Shown: positions 37,624 to 48,933 of the stretch, piece after piece | Numbering within the stretch: position 1 is the first letter of the stretch | Layout of the letters: the number at the start of each line of letters is the position of its first letter | Assembly (NCBI GenBank): GCA_002708315.1 | Contig: PANC01000029.1 | Location: forward strand, 22,596 to 86,595 | Direction of reading: 5' to 3' | Source: Lentimicrobiaceae bacterium | Lineage (GTDB): Bacteria; Bacteroidota; Bacteroidia; Bacteroidales; F082 | Length of the DNA: 64,000 bases | Notes under the pieces: generated by a model | What the model was told of the DNA's origin: nothing | Database searches by the model: none | The model's input: the letters and a program-made list of their open reading frames with translations, nothing else | Position numbers and translations under genes: made by a program

Positions 37624-40035
37624 TTAGAATAAGTATTTGAAAGCAATTATGAAGTTTCTTCCTGGAGATGTGATCCCGGATGAATATGTTCTGTATCTGT
37701 AATTAAGAATATTATCTATGCCAAATGTAGTAAGGAAGTTATTGTTGAATGCATAACTTCCTTTTAGATTAATTGTCCACCAAGCAGGTGAATAGGGGTT
37801 TCCATTTTTATCCTTAGCATATAAAAATGCTTTATCTCTCTCACTGGGTGCTAGTTGGTCAAAATCAATTTGCCCATTATATCTTGCACCTATCATAACT
37901 TTAAACTTTGACCTTTCATATGTTAAGCTTGTGCTACCGAATAATGGTGGTGCATGTCGGAGTGTTTCTCCATCACTATCCTTACCATATGTTGCCGTTA
38001 ACACGCTTTTAAAAAGTAAATGTTGGAAAATCTTTAATTCGGCTATTATACTTGCTCCATATATTACCGCACTTCCAGTATTAACTATTGCTTGAACTTT
38101 ACTTAGCTCTCCATCATAATTAATAGAGTCTTTTCCGTTTAATAAATAATCTCTACGAACCATTGCATCAACAAGGTAAGAGTAAAAGCCTGTAATTTCA
38201 ATTTTCGCCCAATCATCATACTTTCTTATGATACCAATATCTAGGTTATATAAATATTCGGGTTTGAGGTTTTCGTTTGGTACAACTACATTGCCTGGGT
38301 CAGAATCAAATATTTTTCCAACATCATCCAAATTAGGTGCTCTAAAGCCGGAACTTATGTTAATGTTAAACTGCCAATCACCAGGATGATATACAAATCC
38401 GACATTACCAGTAATAGCACTGTTATTAATGTCTATTTCATCATATGGTAGGCTATAAAAAGTGGTATCATTAAACTTTGAATTTAAACTTACAAAAGAG
38501 TACCTGGCTCCTGTTAAGAATGTTGCAGGGATATTTTTGAAATTCTTTTTATAACTCAGATAAGCACCTGTTTGAAAGAAATTAGTACCACCATCTGGAT
38601 ATCTCGATGAAATTAGGTTTGTTGCATTTGTTTTTATATTTTCTTCAATTCCATCACTATCAACTTTATTATAAGTTAGTTCAATTCCATAATACAGGAA
38701 ATTGCCGTTTGAAAGGGTTTTATCAAAATCAGTATTTAGTGAAAAGATATTTACTTGTTCTTTTCTTTTGCGGATCCAGTCATTCCTATATTTTCTATCA
38801 TTCCTTCCCTCTTTAACATTCTGGTATGCAAGGGTAAATACAGCATTATCATACCAGCTTGCATTATTATGGACATTGATTATTAAATTATTCATCAGCC
38901 ACTGCTGCGGTTCATAATTCCATATTGCATATTTTAATTGATTATTTGACTCCTGTAGCAGACGATCGTATCTTGGAACTGCCGATGCACGAGTTAGATA
39001 TAGTCCATATACCCAATCAATATTTTCATTAAACTTATGTCCAAGCTTTGTTATAAAACTAGTTTGGTCGTATCCAGAAAATTTCTGGATTTCTGGATTA
39101 TCATTATTTATAATACTATCATTACCATCAATAACATCTACATACTTATTACGAAGATTATAATCATTGTGTATTCCTCCCATACGCAGATCATCAAATT
39201 TGCCATATGATATGGAGGTTAATAGTGCCCATCGATTATTTGAAATATTAATATTAGCACTTAGAGTTCTTTCAAAATCAGCTGATGATATTCGAGCGAA
39301 TGCACTTCCAGTGGTAGTAACTTTTTCTTCAAGGCTAAATTTTGGTTTAAACGTATGGAAATCTATAACACCTCCCAATGCATCACTTCCATATATATTA
39401 GTGCCAGGTCCAAAAATTATTTCTGCGCTTTCAAGGCTATTTACATCCGCTTGCAATACGTTATGCAAGTTACCACTCCGGTAAATGGCGTTATTCATCC
39501 TCACACCATCTACAATAAATAGAATTTTGTTTGCTGCAAACCCTCTGATCATAGGGCTGCCTCCACCCAATTGGCTTTTTTGAACAAATACCTCATTTCC
39601 AGATGAAATCATATCTGCAGAGGTAGCCGGATTATTAAATACAATATCTTGCTGCTTTATTTTCTCTATTTTATTGGGAATCTCATTCGCCTTGGTTTCC
39701 CATCTGCTAGCGCTTACTATTACTTCTTCAAGATTAATCAACTTTTCATTTAAGGGAACTTTATAATTTAGTTTTGCAATTGAACCTTTGTCAATTATTA
39801 ATAGAGCAAAAGACGGGTGTTGGAAAAATATTTCCTGAGTGTTACCAAATGCATCAATATTTGCGATGCCAATATCATTTGAAATTGATGTTAGGCTTTT
39901 ATCAGTATTGTAAAGCGCTACATTATTTACTGGATTTCCCGTTTGCTGGTTGTAAATAAAGATATTCTGTCCCGAGCAAACACCTGAAACAATAAAAAAA
40001 ATAAAACCAAGAAATATTAACTTCCTGAGCTTCAT
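37624..40035 (-). CDS. TonB-dependent receptor
   Basis: Plug 'EEVIVSASRWETKANEIPNKIEKIKQQDI', 'GGGSPMIRGFAANKILFIVDGVRMNNAIYRSGNL', 'GTNIYGSDALGGVIDF'; barrel 'GFRAPNLDDVGKIF'. Confidence 0.96.
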   Translation of the reverse strand: MKLRKLIFLGFIFFIVSGVCSGQNIFIYNQQTGNPVNNVALYNTDKSLTSISNDIGIANIDAFGNTQEIFFQHPSFALLIIDKGSIAKLNYKVPLNEKLINLEEVIVSASRWETKANEIPNKIEKIKQQDIVFNNPATSADMISSGNEVFVQKSQLGGGSPMIRGFAANKILFIVDGVRMNNAIYRSGNLHNVLQADVNSLESAEIIFGPGTNIYGSDALGGVIDFHTFKPKFSLEEKVTTTGSAFARISSADFERTLSANINISNNRWALLTSISYGKFDDLRMGGIHNDYNLRNKYVDVIDGNDSIINNDNPEIQKFSGYDQTSFITKLGHKFNENIDWVYGLYLTRASAVPRYDRLLQESNNQLKYAIWNYEPQQWLMNNLIINVHNNASWYDNAVFTLAYQNVKEGRNDRKYRNDWIRKRKEQVNIFSLNTDFDKTLSNGNFLYYGIELTYNKVDSDGIEENIKTNATNLISSRYPDGGTNFFQTGAYLSYKKNFKNIPATFLTGARYSFVSLNSKFNDTTFYSLPYDEIDINNSAITGNVGFVYHPGDWQFNINISSGFRAPNLDDVGKIFDSDPGNVVVPNENLKPEYLYNLDIGIIRKYDDWAKIEITGFYSYLVDAMVRRDYLLNGKDSINYDGELSKVQAIVNTGSAVIYGASIIAELKIFQHLLFKSVLTATYGKDSDGETLRHAPPLFGSTSLTYERSKFKVMIGARYNGQIDFDQLAPSERDKAFLYAKDKNGNPYSPAWWTINLKGSYAFNNNFLTTFGIDNILNYRYRTYSSGITSPGRNFIIAFKYLF

Positions 40036-40061
40036 CAGATAGTGGGTTAAAGATTTAAATT

Positions 40062-41978
40062 TTAGCGTTTCTGGTTCTGTCCCCTTTGTTTTGCAGCTTC
40101 CTCTAATCTTTTTTGGAATGCAGATTTTTTCTTTGGGGGCTTTTTCTTATTCTCCTCTATTTTCAGTCGTAGTTTATTTTCATTTATTGCATATCTGAAA
40201 ACAAACATCTGACCAAATGTAATAATATTTGCAAGGAAGTAATAATAGCTTAATCCTGATGCATAGCTATTAAATATACCTAAAAACATAATTGGCATTA
40301 AGTACATCATTGTTTTCATTCCAGGCATCTGATTTGTTTGGCTTGCCATCATCTGATTATTCATGTACGTGTACATTATGGTCGATACCGTCATCAGTAA
40401 GGTGAATAAACTCACATGATCACCATAAAATGGAATTGTGAATGGTAAGCTTGCAATGGAATCATAACTGGATAAATCATGTGCCCAAAGAAATGGCTGC
40501 TGTCGCAGTTCAATTGATGCTGGAAAGAATCTGAACATGGCAAATAATATGGGCATTTGTAAAAGCATCGGCACGCAACCTGCAGCGGGGTTTGCTCCTG
40601 CTCGTTTATAAAGTGCCATAACTGCTTGTTGCTTTTTCATGGCATCTTCCTTCTTGGGAAATTTTTTAGATAATTCATCAACCTCAGGTTTTAAAACCCT
40701 CATTTTAGCAGATGAATAATATGTTTTGTATGCTATTGGAAATAAGAGCAACTTTAGCATTATGGTTAACACAAGAATAACAATTCCATAATTCCATCCA
40801 TAGCCACCAAGCCAATCGAAAGTTGGTATTACAATAAATTCATTAATCCAGGCTAAAATAAAAAGGCCCCAACCAATTGGTATCTGTCGCTCCAAATCAA
40901 GACCGTATGATTTTAATGTATAAAATTTATTAGGTCCAAAATAAAACGACAAAGGAATAGTTGCATCACCTCTTAAATTGACGGGTAATTCAATATCCGT
41001 TTCCATGGTTTTAAGATACCTATCTGAACCAGGGTTTTCTTTTTCATAAACTTTTAGGTTGCCGTTATCGAATGCATTCTTTGCAACCAATGAAGATGTG
41101 AAGAATCTTTGTTTGTATGATATCCATTTCAATTTGGTGGTTATCTGTTCCTCTTCATCATCACTCTCTGACATGTAATCAACTTCATCCTTGTAGAATT
41201 TATAATAAATGGTTGAACCATTAAACTGATCAACTGTTTTCTCTTGTCTTCTCAGATCTGCATACCAGTTTAAATCCATAAAACTAGAATTAGCAGATAT
41301 AATTCTATCCATTCCAACCATGTTTATTGTGAAGTCAAACATATAGTTATTGCCTTGAATGGTATAAAGATATTCTATGTAACTGTCGGTGAGTAATGCT
41401 CCTTCTTCTCCGCCTGCATATAATCTCATACTAATCTGGAGGCTATTGTCTCCATTCACAACCATGTGATTGGTTACATTTTCGCTGGGCTGAAAGTAGA
41501 ATTGTTCCGTGTTAATTATTCTATTATTGGAAAAAAATGATAAACCAAATCTTGTGGTATTTGGATCCAATAATATAACTGGAAGCGAGTCGTATGTTTT
41601 GTAATCCTTAAGCTCAACAGTTTTTATATAGCCTCCCTTATTACTAATTTCTATTTTTATAAGGTCATTTTCAATAATAAAAATTTGCTCTTCTCCCGAG
41701 GCAGCATTTGCAAATTTGTCATATTTACTTTGTAAATCAGAATATTCAGGTGATTCTATAACCGCACTTTCTTTCTCCAACTCTTCGGCCTTTGCTTCTT
41801 TCTCCGCAGCTTTTGTTATCATTTCCATTTCAAGCACCCTTTGATTTTGCACTTGAGCAATTGAATCTGCAACAAATTGACGCTTGGCGAGCTCTTCTTC
41901 TGAAGGAGACATCCAGTAAGTATAGCCCACCATTATAGCAGCTATTAAAATGAAACCAATTATTGAGTTTTTATTCAT
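40062..41978 (-). CDS. yidC: Membrane protein insertase YidC
   Basis: 'MNKNSIIGFILIAAIMVGYTYWM', 'YGWNYGIVILVLTIMLKLLLFPIAYKTYYSSAKMRVLKPEVDEL', 'GANPAAGCVPMLLQMPILFAMFRFFP'. Confidence 0.98.
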   Translation of the reverse strand: MNKNSIIGFILIAAIMVGYTYWMSPSEEELAKRQFVADSIAQVQNQRVLEMEMITKAAEKEAKAEELEKESAVIESPEYSDLQSKYDKFANAASGEEQIFIIENDLIKIEISNKGGYIKTVELKDYKTYDSLPVILLDPNTTRFGLSFFSNNRIINTEQFYFQPSENVTNHMVVNGDNSLQISMRLYAGGEEGALLTDSYIEYLYTIQGNNYMFDFTINMVGMDRIISANSSFMDLNWYADLRRQEKTVDQFNGSTIYYKFYKDEVDYMSESDDEEEQITTKLKWISYKQRFFTSSLVAKNAFDNGNLKVYEKENPGSDRYLKTMETDIELPVNLRGDATIPLSFYFGPNKFYTLKSYGLDLERQIPIGWGLFILAWINEFIVIPTFDWLGGYGWNYGIVILVLTIMLKLLLFPIAYKTYYSSAKMRVLKPEVDELSKKFPKKEDAMKKQQAVMALYKRAGANPAAGCVPMLLQMPILFAMFRFFPASIELRQQPFLWAHDLSSYDSIASLPFTIPFYGDHVSLFTLLMTVSTIMYTYMNNQMMASQTNQMPGMKTMMYLMPIMFLGIFNSYASGLSYYYFLANIITFGQMFVFRYAINENKLRLKIEENKKKPPKKKSAFQKRLEEAAKQRGQNQKR

Positions 41979-42197
41979 GGAATGCTTTTTATCTAATTAT
42001 TAAATCCCTGCCTGGGAAATTAAGGTTGCAAATATATTTAGAATTCTTCAATTAATGCCAAATAGTGTGCTAGCAATTCTAAAGTGTAATTTGCAGACTT
42101 ATTATTAACCCTCTGTCTTTAATTAGTAGCTATAGTTATTAGTAAAGATATGTTGTGGTCTGTCTCAAATGGAAAATAAATAATAATGGATGTAATA

Positions 42198-43817
<1,620 letters not shown>

Positions 43818-43879
43818 TTAAACCTTTCAGAATAAACACCTAAAACCCTCTTAATTAAGGCCAGGAATAATTAAAAACG

Positions 43880-43909
43880 CAAATATAGCAATCAGGTAAA
43901 TTTTGCAAA
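43880..43909 (-). promoter_or_regulatory. Bacteroidota-type promoter of pyrG (TTTG-N18-TATATTTG)
   Basis: + strand CAAATATA 43880-43887 and CAAA 43906-43909. Confidence 0.6.
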
Positions 43910-44037
43910 AACTATTACAATAAAGTTTTACACATTTATTGAATTAACAAGTTGAAAACTAACTTATAAAAGAATAACCAAAGCTAATAAATATTTAACA
44001 ACCTTAGCTACTCAATTACTATACTTTTGGAAAGTTT

Positions 44038-45501
44038 CTAGTAATATGTTGGTCTTTTAACGTTTGCCATATTTTTTGCTACCCTGATTACCTGAAGAGC
44101 ATAGCCAAATTCATTGTCATACCATACATAGGCAACAAGGCCTTTTTTATTAGGTGATACAATCGTTGCATGGCTATCATACACTGATGTAGATGGTTCA
44201 CTCATAAAGTCAGATGAAACAGCCTCAGCTGAGGTTGAGTACTTTACCTGAGCAACCAAATTACCTGACAATGATGTTTGACGCATTAGCTCATTAACTT
44301 CATCCTTACTAGTTTTTTTGGCAAGGGTTAATTTCAGAACCACCAATGATACGTTAGGTGTGGGCACTCGTATTGCATTTCCAGTTAACTTGCCATCTAG
44401 GCTAGGTAATATCTTGGTAACTGCTTTTGCAGCACCTGTCTCCGTAATTACTAAATTTAGAGGAGCAGATCTTCCACGTCTGGACTTTTTGTGCATATTA
44501 TCCAATAAATTTTGATCATTGGTATATGAATGAACTGTTTCCAAATGACCTTGAGCTATACCATATTCATTCTCTAAAACAGATAATATTGGGGCCGCAG
44601 CATTTGTGGTGCAAGATGCAGCAGATAGAATGGTTTCCTTTGTATAATCAACAGATTTATCATTAACTCCAAAAACAATATTAGGAATATCTCCTTTTCC
44701 AGGTGCAGTAAGAAGCACTTTACCAATACCCTTAGCTTTTAAGTGCTGGCTTAACCCATTCCTATCCCTGTAGATACCGGTATTGTCTATGAGTATTGCA
44801 TTATTAATTCCATATTCTGAGTAGTCAATATCATCTGGGCTATCTGTTGCTAGCATGAGAACCTTATGGCCATTTATATAAATTGTTTTCTCATCAAAAT
44901 TTTCAACAGCAACACCTCTGAACGGTCCATGCACAGAATCATGACGAAATAATGATGCACGTTTAGTAATTGTAGATTCATCATTTGCTCTGGTTACAAT
45001 TGCTCTAACTCTTAATTGATGTCCATTACCTTGAATTATTAACTCACGTGCAAGGAGACGCCCAATGCGTCCAAATCCATATAAAACAACATCAACAGGT
45101 TTCTTAGATATTTTTCCTGGTCCGAAGAAATCTTTTAGTTTGATTTTTATAAAATCTTCAGCATCTACATAATTTTTGCGAGATTTTATCCATTCACCAT
45201 TTAATTTGCCTATGTCAATTTTTGATGGTCGAATATTACAATGCAGAATAGCTTTTGCAAGTTTTAAGGAGTCTTTTATATTTAACTTCTCATTAATAAT
45301 ATTTTCTGCATATGAGTGTCTGTAGAGAATTAAGCTTGCTGATCTATCAATGAGCTGACTTCGGAATAATACTAGCTCTATGGATTTATTATAAAATAGT
45401 TTTGATAAAACCGTAATAAATTCATTTGCAATCATTTCCTTCTTTGCCCAGTCATTCAATGAGGCCTCATAATTACCATTTCCATTCTTTGCTTTAGTCA
45501 T
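44038..45501 (-). CDS. gap: Glyceraldehyde-3-phosphate dehydrogenase, long form with ~130-aa N-terminal extension
   Basis: 'VVLYGFGRIGRLLARELI', active site 'ILSAASCTTNAAAPILSVLENEYGI', 'WYDNEFGYALQVIRV'. Confidence 0.95.
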   Translation of the reverse strand: MTKAKNGNGNYEASLNDWAKKEMIANEFITVLSKLFYNKSIELVLFRSQLIDRSASLILYRHSYAENIINEKLNIKDSLKLAKAILHCNIRPSKIDIGKLNGEWIKSRKNYVDAEDFIKIKLKDFFGPGKISKKPVDVVLYGFGRIGRLLARELIIQGNGHQLRVRAIVTRANDESTITKRASLFRHDSVHGPFRGVAVENFDEKTIYINGHKVLMLATDSPDDIDYSEYGINNAILIDNTGIYRDRNGLSQHLKAKGIGKVLLTAPGKGDIPNIVFGVNDKSVDYTKETILSAASCTTNAAAPILSVLENEYGIAQGHLETVHSYTNDQNLLDNMHKKSRRGRSAPLNLVITETGAAKAVTKILPSLDGKLTGNAIRVPTPNVSLVVLKLTLAKKTSKDEVNELMRQTSLSGNLVAQVKYSTSAEAVSSDFMSEPSTSVYDSHATIVSPNKKGLVAYVWYDNEFGYALQVIRVAKNMANVKRPTYY

Positions 45502-45554
45502 TGTGATTTATTTGTTAGTTGATTGTGAAATCCAACTTGAGTTATTTGGCAAAA

Positions 45555-45600
45555 TTAAAAAAAGAAGGCGACCAAAGTACAAAAGGATGCTTCTTTTTGT
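45555..45600 (-). terminator. Putative intrinsic terminator downstream of rpoD
   Basis: On minus strand AAAAAGAAG ... CTTCTTTTT-TT with a loop of about 20 nt, shortly after the rpoD stop codon. Confidence 0.4.
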
Positions 45601-45628
45601 CATAATATGGGTTTAAGTTTTATGAGGG

Positions 45629-46495
45629 TCATTGCCCTAAATATGCCTTTAATAATCTAACACGTGCAGAATGGCGTAACTTTCTTAATGCTTTTTCTTT
45701 AATTTGTCTCACACGTTCTCTGGTAATATGAAACTTTACTGCTATTTCTTCTAGTGTTAAGCTATAAGTTCGTCCCATACCGTAATACATGTTTATTATT
45801 TCACGTTCTTTATCGGTTAAAGTCTCAAGTGACCTTTGTATTTCATCTCCAAGTGATGATTTCATGAGATTCTCATCGGTACTTTCGGAATCTTGCGGAA
45901 CAAAAAAATCTAAGAACTTTGTATCTTCATCGCTTGCAATGGGAGCATCCATTGAAACGTATCTAGTCTCAATTTTCATTGTTGAGTTAATCTTCTGTCT
46001 AGATAATTCCATTTCCTCTGCTATCTCAGATTCTGAGGGAACTCTTTCAAATTGTTGCTCAAGCTGGGATGTTACTTTCTTTATCTTATTTATTGCTCCT
46101 ACCTGATTTAATGGTAATCTAACCAATCTAGATTGCTCTGCAATTGCCTGTAATATTGATTGACGTATCCACCATACTGCATATGAAATGAATTTAAAAC
46201 CTCTGGTTTCATCAAATTTCTGAGCAGCTTTAATCAACCCTAAGTTACCTTCATTGATCATGTCTGATAGACTTAGTCCTTGATTCTGATACTGTTTTGA
46301 TACTGAAACAACAAATCTTAAGTTTGCTTTTGTTAATCTCTCAAGTGCTATTTTATCACCAGCCTTAATTCGTCTTGCTAATTCAACTTCTTGCTCAGCT
46401 GTAATCAATTCTTCACGACTAATATCTTGAAGGTATTTATCAAGAGATGCCGAATTGCGGTTGGTTATTGATTTGGTGATTTTAAGTTGCCTCAT
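45629..46495 (-). CDS. rpoD: Primary RNA polymerase sigma factor RpoD/SigA
   Basis: '[77 protein letters not shown]', '[30 protein letters not shown]'. Confidence 0.98.
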   Translation of the reverse strand: MRQLKITKSITNRNSASLDKYLQDISREELITAEQEVELARRIKAGDKIALERLTKANLRFVVSVSKQYQNQGLSLSDMINEGNLGLIKAAQKFDETRGFKFISYAVWWIRQSILQAIAEQSRLVRLPLNQVGAINKIKKVTSQLEQQFERVPSESEIAEEMELSRQKINSTMKIETRYVSMDAPIASDEDTKFLDFFVPQDSESTDENLMKSSLGDEIQRSLETLTDKEREIINMYYGMGRTYSLTLEEIAVKFHITRERVRQIKEKALRKLRHSARVRLLKAYLGQ

Positions 46496-46569
46496 TTTGA
46501 GCTGTATGAAATGATTTTGTCTGGAAAAAAGCTATGCAATATATTAAAAATAACCTAGTAAACAAATAG

Positions 46570-48045
46570 TTAGAGCATAAATTCATATGAAACTCTAACT
46601 CCATTAGAATAAATTCCTTTCATGCGAATAATATTTTTTTTAGTGTTATTTATGGATGAAAGAAGTTCAGATTCCGTATCTACATCTGAATTATTTATTT
46701 CGGTAATAATAAAGCCCTCATTAATCCCGGACCTACTTAGTATACCATTAGTTATTTTCATGACTTTGAGACCACTCGAAATATTAAGCTCATCTTTATC
46801 CTCATTTGAAAGTTGTTGTAAATCTGCACCTAATAACTCGTTAAAAAAGACATCTGAGGATCTTATTGCTGCTAATGTTCCATTTTTGTTCTTTAAGGTT
46901 ACTTCCTTGCTTAAACTAACACCATTACGCTCTATTTTTACCGTAACAATAGCACCTGGATTATATTGACCTATTAAACCCAAAAGAGTTGATAGTGTAT
47001 TGGTTTTTGTTTCGTTTACAGCGATGATTATATCGCCTTCTTCAATTCCTGCTTCATAAGCACCGCTATTTTTCATTACGGATGCAACATATATCCCTTT
47101 AGTGTTCTCAAGATCATTTGCTTTGGCAAATTCTGCATTAATATCTTGAATTTGAACTCCAAGGTATCCTCGTTGGACTTCACCAAATTCGATTAAATCA
47201 TTCACGACTTTTCTTACGATATTTACAGGGATTGCAAAGGAGTATCCTTCATATACTCCTGTATGAGATGCTATAGCTGCATTTATGCCAACTAGATCGC
47301 CAATAGTATTAACTAGCGCACCTCCACTATTCCCCCTGTTAACTACTGCATCTGTTTGAATAAATGATTCTATAGCCGATTGTCCCCCTAAAATATTTAT
47401 ATTCCTAGCTTTTGCACTAACAATTCCTGCTGTAACTGTTGAATTCAAATCAAAAGGGTTACCAACTGCCAAAACCCATTCGCCTACCTTTACATTATCA
47501 GAATTTCCAAATGAAATAAAGGGAAGGTCTTTTTCTTTAACTTTTAATAATGCAAGGTCTGTGCTTGGGTCAACACCAATTATTTCTGCATCTGTTTCTC
47601 TTTCATCGTTAAAGGTAATAGTAATTTTGTCAGCTCCATCAATTACATGATTGTTGGTTACTATATAACCGTCCGATGAAATTATTACTCCTGACCCAAA
47701 TGCCACATAACTATTACTTCTTTGTGGATATTGGTGAAAATACTCCTTAAACTGTCCAAAGAAATCATCGTAGGAATTTGTTCTTGAAATAATTTTTGTT
47801 TTTATATGAACTACTGCGTCAAGTGATTTATCTGCCGCATAAGTTAAGTCTACACTATGTTGAGGAGAGAATTTAGATTTGTGAATTGGTGGAATTTTAT
47901 CAACGTTTTCACTTTGTTGATCTTCCAAAGTAATGTTATTGGAAGTGTTATATTTGTGCTGTGTGTAAAGAAATAATACGAGGATTACAAACAATGCACC
48001 TGCTACACCACTTAATGTATTTTTTATTATTGTTGTAGTTTTCAT
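46570..48045 (-). CDS. degP: Do/DegP (HtrA)-family periplasmic serine protease with PDZ domains
   Basis: 'GSGVIISSDGYIVTNNHVIDGADKITI', 'DPSTDLALLKV', 'FIQTDAVVNRGNSGGALVNTIGDLVGINAAI', PDZ 'GYLGVQIQDINAEFA'. Confidence 0.97.
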   Translation of the reverse strand: MKTTTIIKNTLSGVAGALFVILVLFLYTQHKYNTSNNITLEDQQSENVDKIPPIHKSKFSPQHSVDLTYAADKSLDAVVHIKTKIISRTNSYDDFFGQFKEYFHQYPQRSNSYVAFGSGVIISSDGYIVTNNHVIDGADKITITFNDERETDAEIIGVDPSTDLALLKVKEKDLPFISFGNSDNVKVGEWVLAVGNPFDLNSTVTAGIVSAKARNINILGGQSAIESFIQTDAVVNRGNSGGALVNTIGDLVGINAAIASHTGVYEGYSFAIPVNIVRKVVNDLIEFGEVQRGYLGVQIQDINAEFAKANDLENTKGIYVASVMKNSGAYEAGIEEGDIIIAVNETKTNTLSTLLGLIGQYNPGAIVTVKIERNGVSLSKEVTLKNKNGTLAAIRSSDVFFNELLGADLQQLSNEDKDELNISSGLKVMKITNGILSRSGINEGFIITEINNSDVDTESELLSSINNTKKNIIRMKGIYSNGVRVSYEFML

Positions 48046-48133
48046 TGGTATTAGATTATATATAAAGTTGATAACGCTATTTTAAATTGTAAATTTTTCC
48101 CCTAAGGTTAATATTTGTTAAATATATCTGACT

Positions 48134-48928
48134 ATGCAATTTTCGAAATTTCAAGGCAATGGTAACGATTTCATAATCATAGATAATATTGATGGCAGAC
48201 TTAATTTGACAAGTAAGGAGGTGCAATTCCTATGCGATAGAAGGTATGGGATTGGTGCGGATGGACTAATATTATTAAATTATTTTGAGTCAAGTGATTT
48301 TGAGATGGTTTATTATAATTCGGATGGTAACATTGGTAGTATGTGTGGTAATGGAGGAAGATGTATAGCCGCTTTTACTCACATGAATAATATTGCTGGC
48401 GAAAACCAATCATTTATTGCATTTGATGGATGTCATGAAGCTATTATTTTAGGGAAGAATAATACTAATATGGAATGGGATATAAAGCTTAAATTATCAA
48501 AAGTAACAGGAGTAGAAGAAAATTATGGTAATTATTTAATTAATACAGGATCTCCACACTATGTAAAGTTTGTGAAAGATATATCTGATATCGATGTAGA
48601 AGAAGAAGGTAGAAAAATACGTTATAATAATATGTTTTCACCCGACGGTACAAATGTCAACTTTGTAGAATTGGGTAGTGATAATATATTTGTTCGTACA
48701 TATGAGAGAGGTGTTGAAAAAGAAACTCTATCCTGTGGAACAGGTGTTACTGCATCTGCCATTGCCAGCTTTTTAGTTCATGGAATTTCAGACACAAGTG
48801 TTAATACAAAAGGTGGGGATTTTAATGTAAGTTTCATCCATAGTAAAGAGGGTGGGAAAGATGTTTTTGATGAGATATGGCTTAGAGGACCTGTCAAATT
48901 TGTATTTAGCGGAGATATTAAAATTTAA
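48134..48928 (+). CDS. dapF: Diaminopimelate epimerase
   Basis: 'MQFSKFQGNGNDFIIIDN', 'CDRRYGIGADGLILL', 'NSDGNIGSMCGNGGRCIAAF', 'ERGVEKETLSCGTGVTASAIA'. Confidence 0.98.
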   Translation: MQFSKFQGNGNDFIIIDNIDGRLNLTSKEVQFLCDRRYGIGADGLILLNYFESSDFEMVYYNSDGNIGSMCGNGGRCIAAFTHMNNIAGENQSFIAFDGCHEAIILGKNNTNMEWDIKLKLSKVTGVEENYGNYLINTGSPHYVKFVKDISDIDVEEEGRKIRYNNMFSPDGTNVNFVELGSDNIFVRTYERGVEKETLSCGTGVTASAIASFLVHGISDTSVNTKGGDFNVSFIHSKEGGKDVFDEIWLRGPVKFVFSGDIKI

Positions 48929-48933
48929 GAAAT

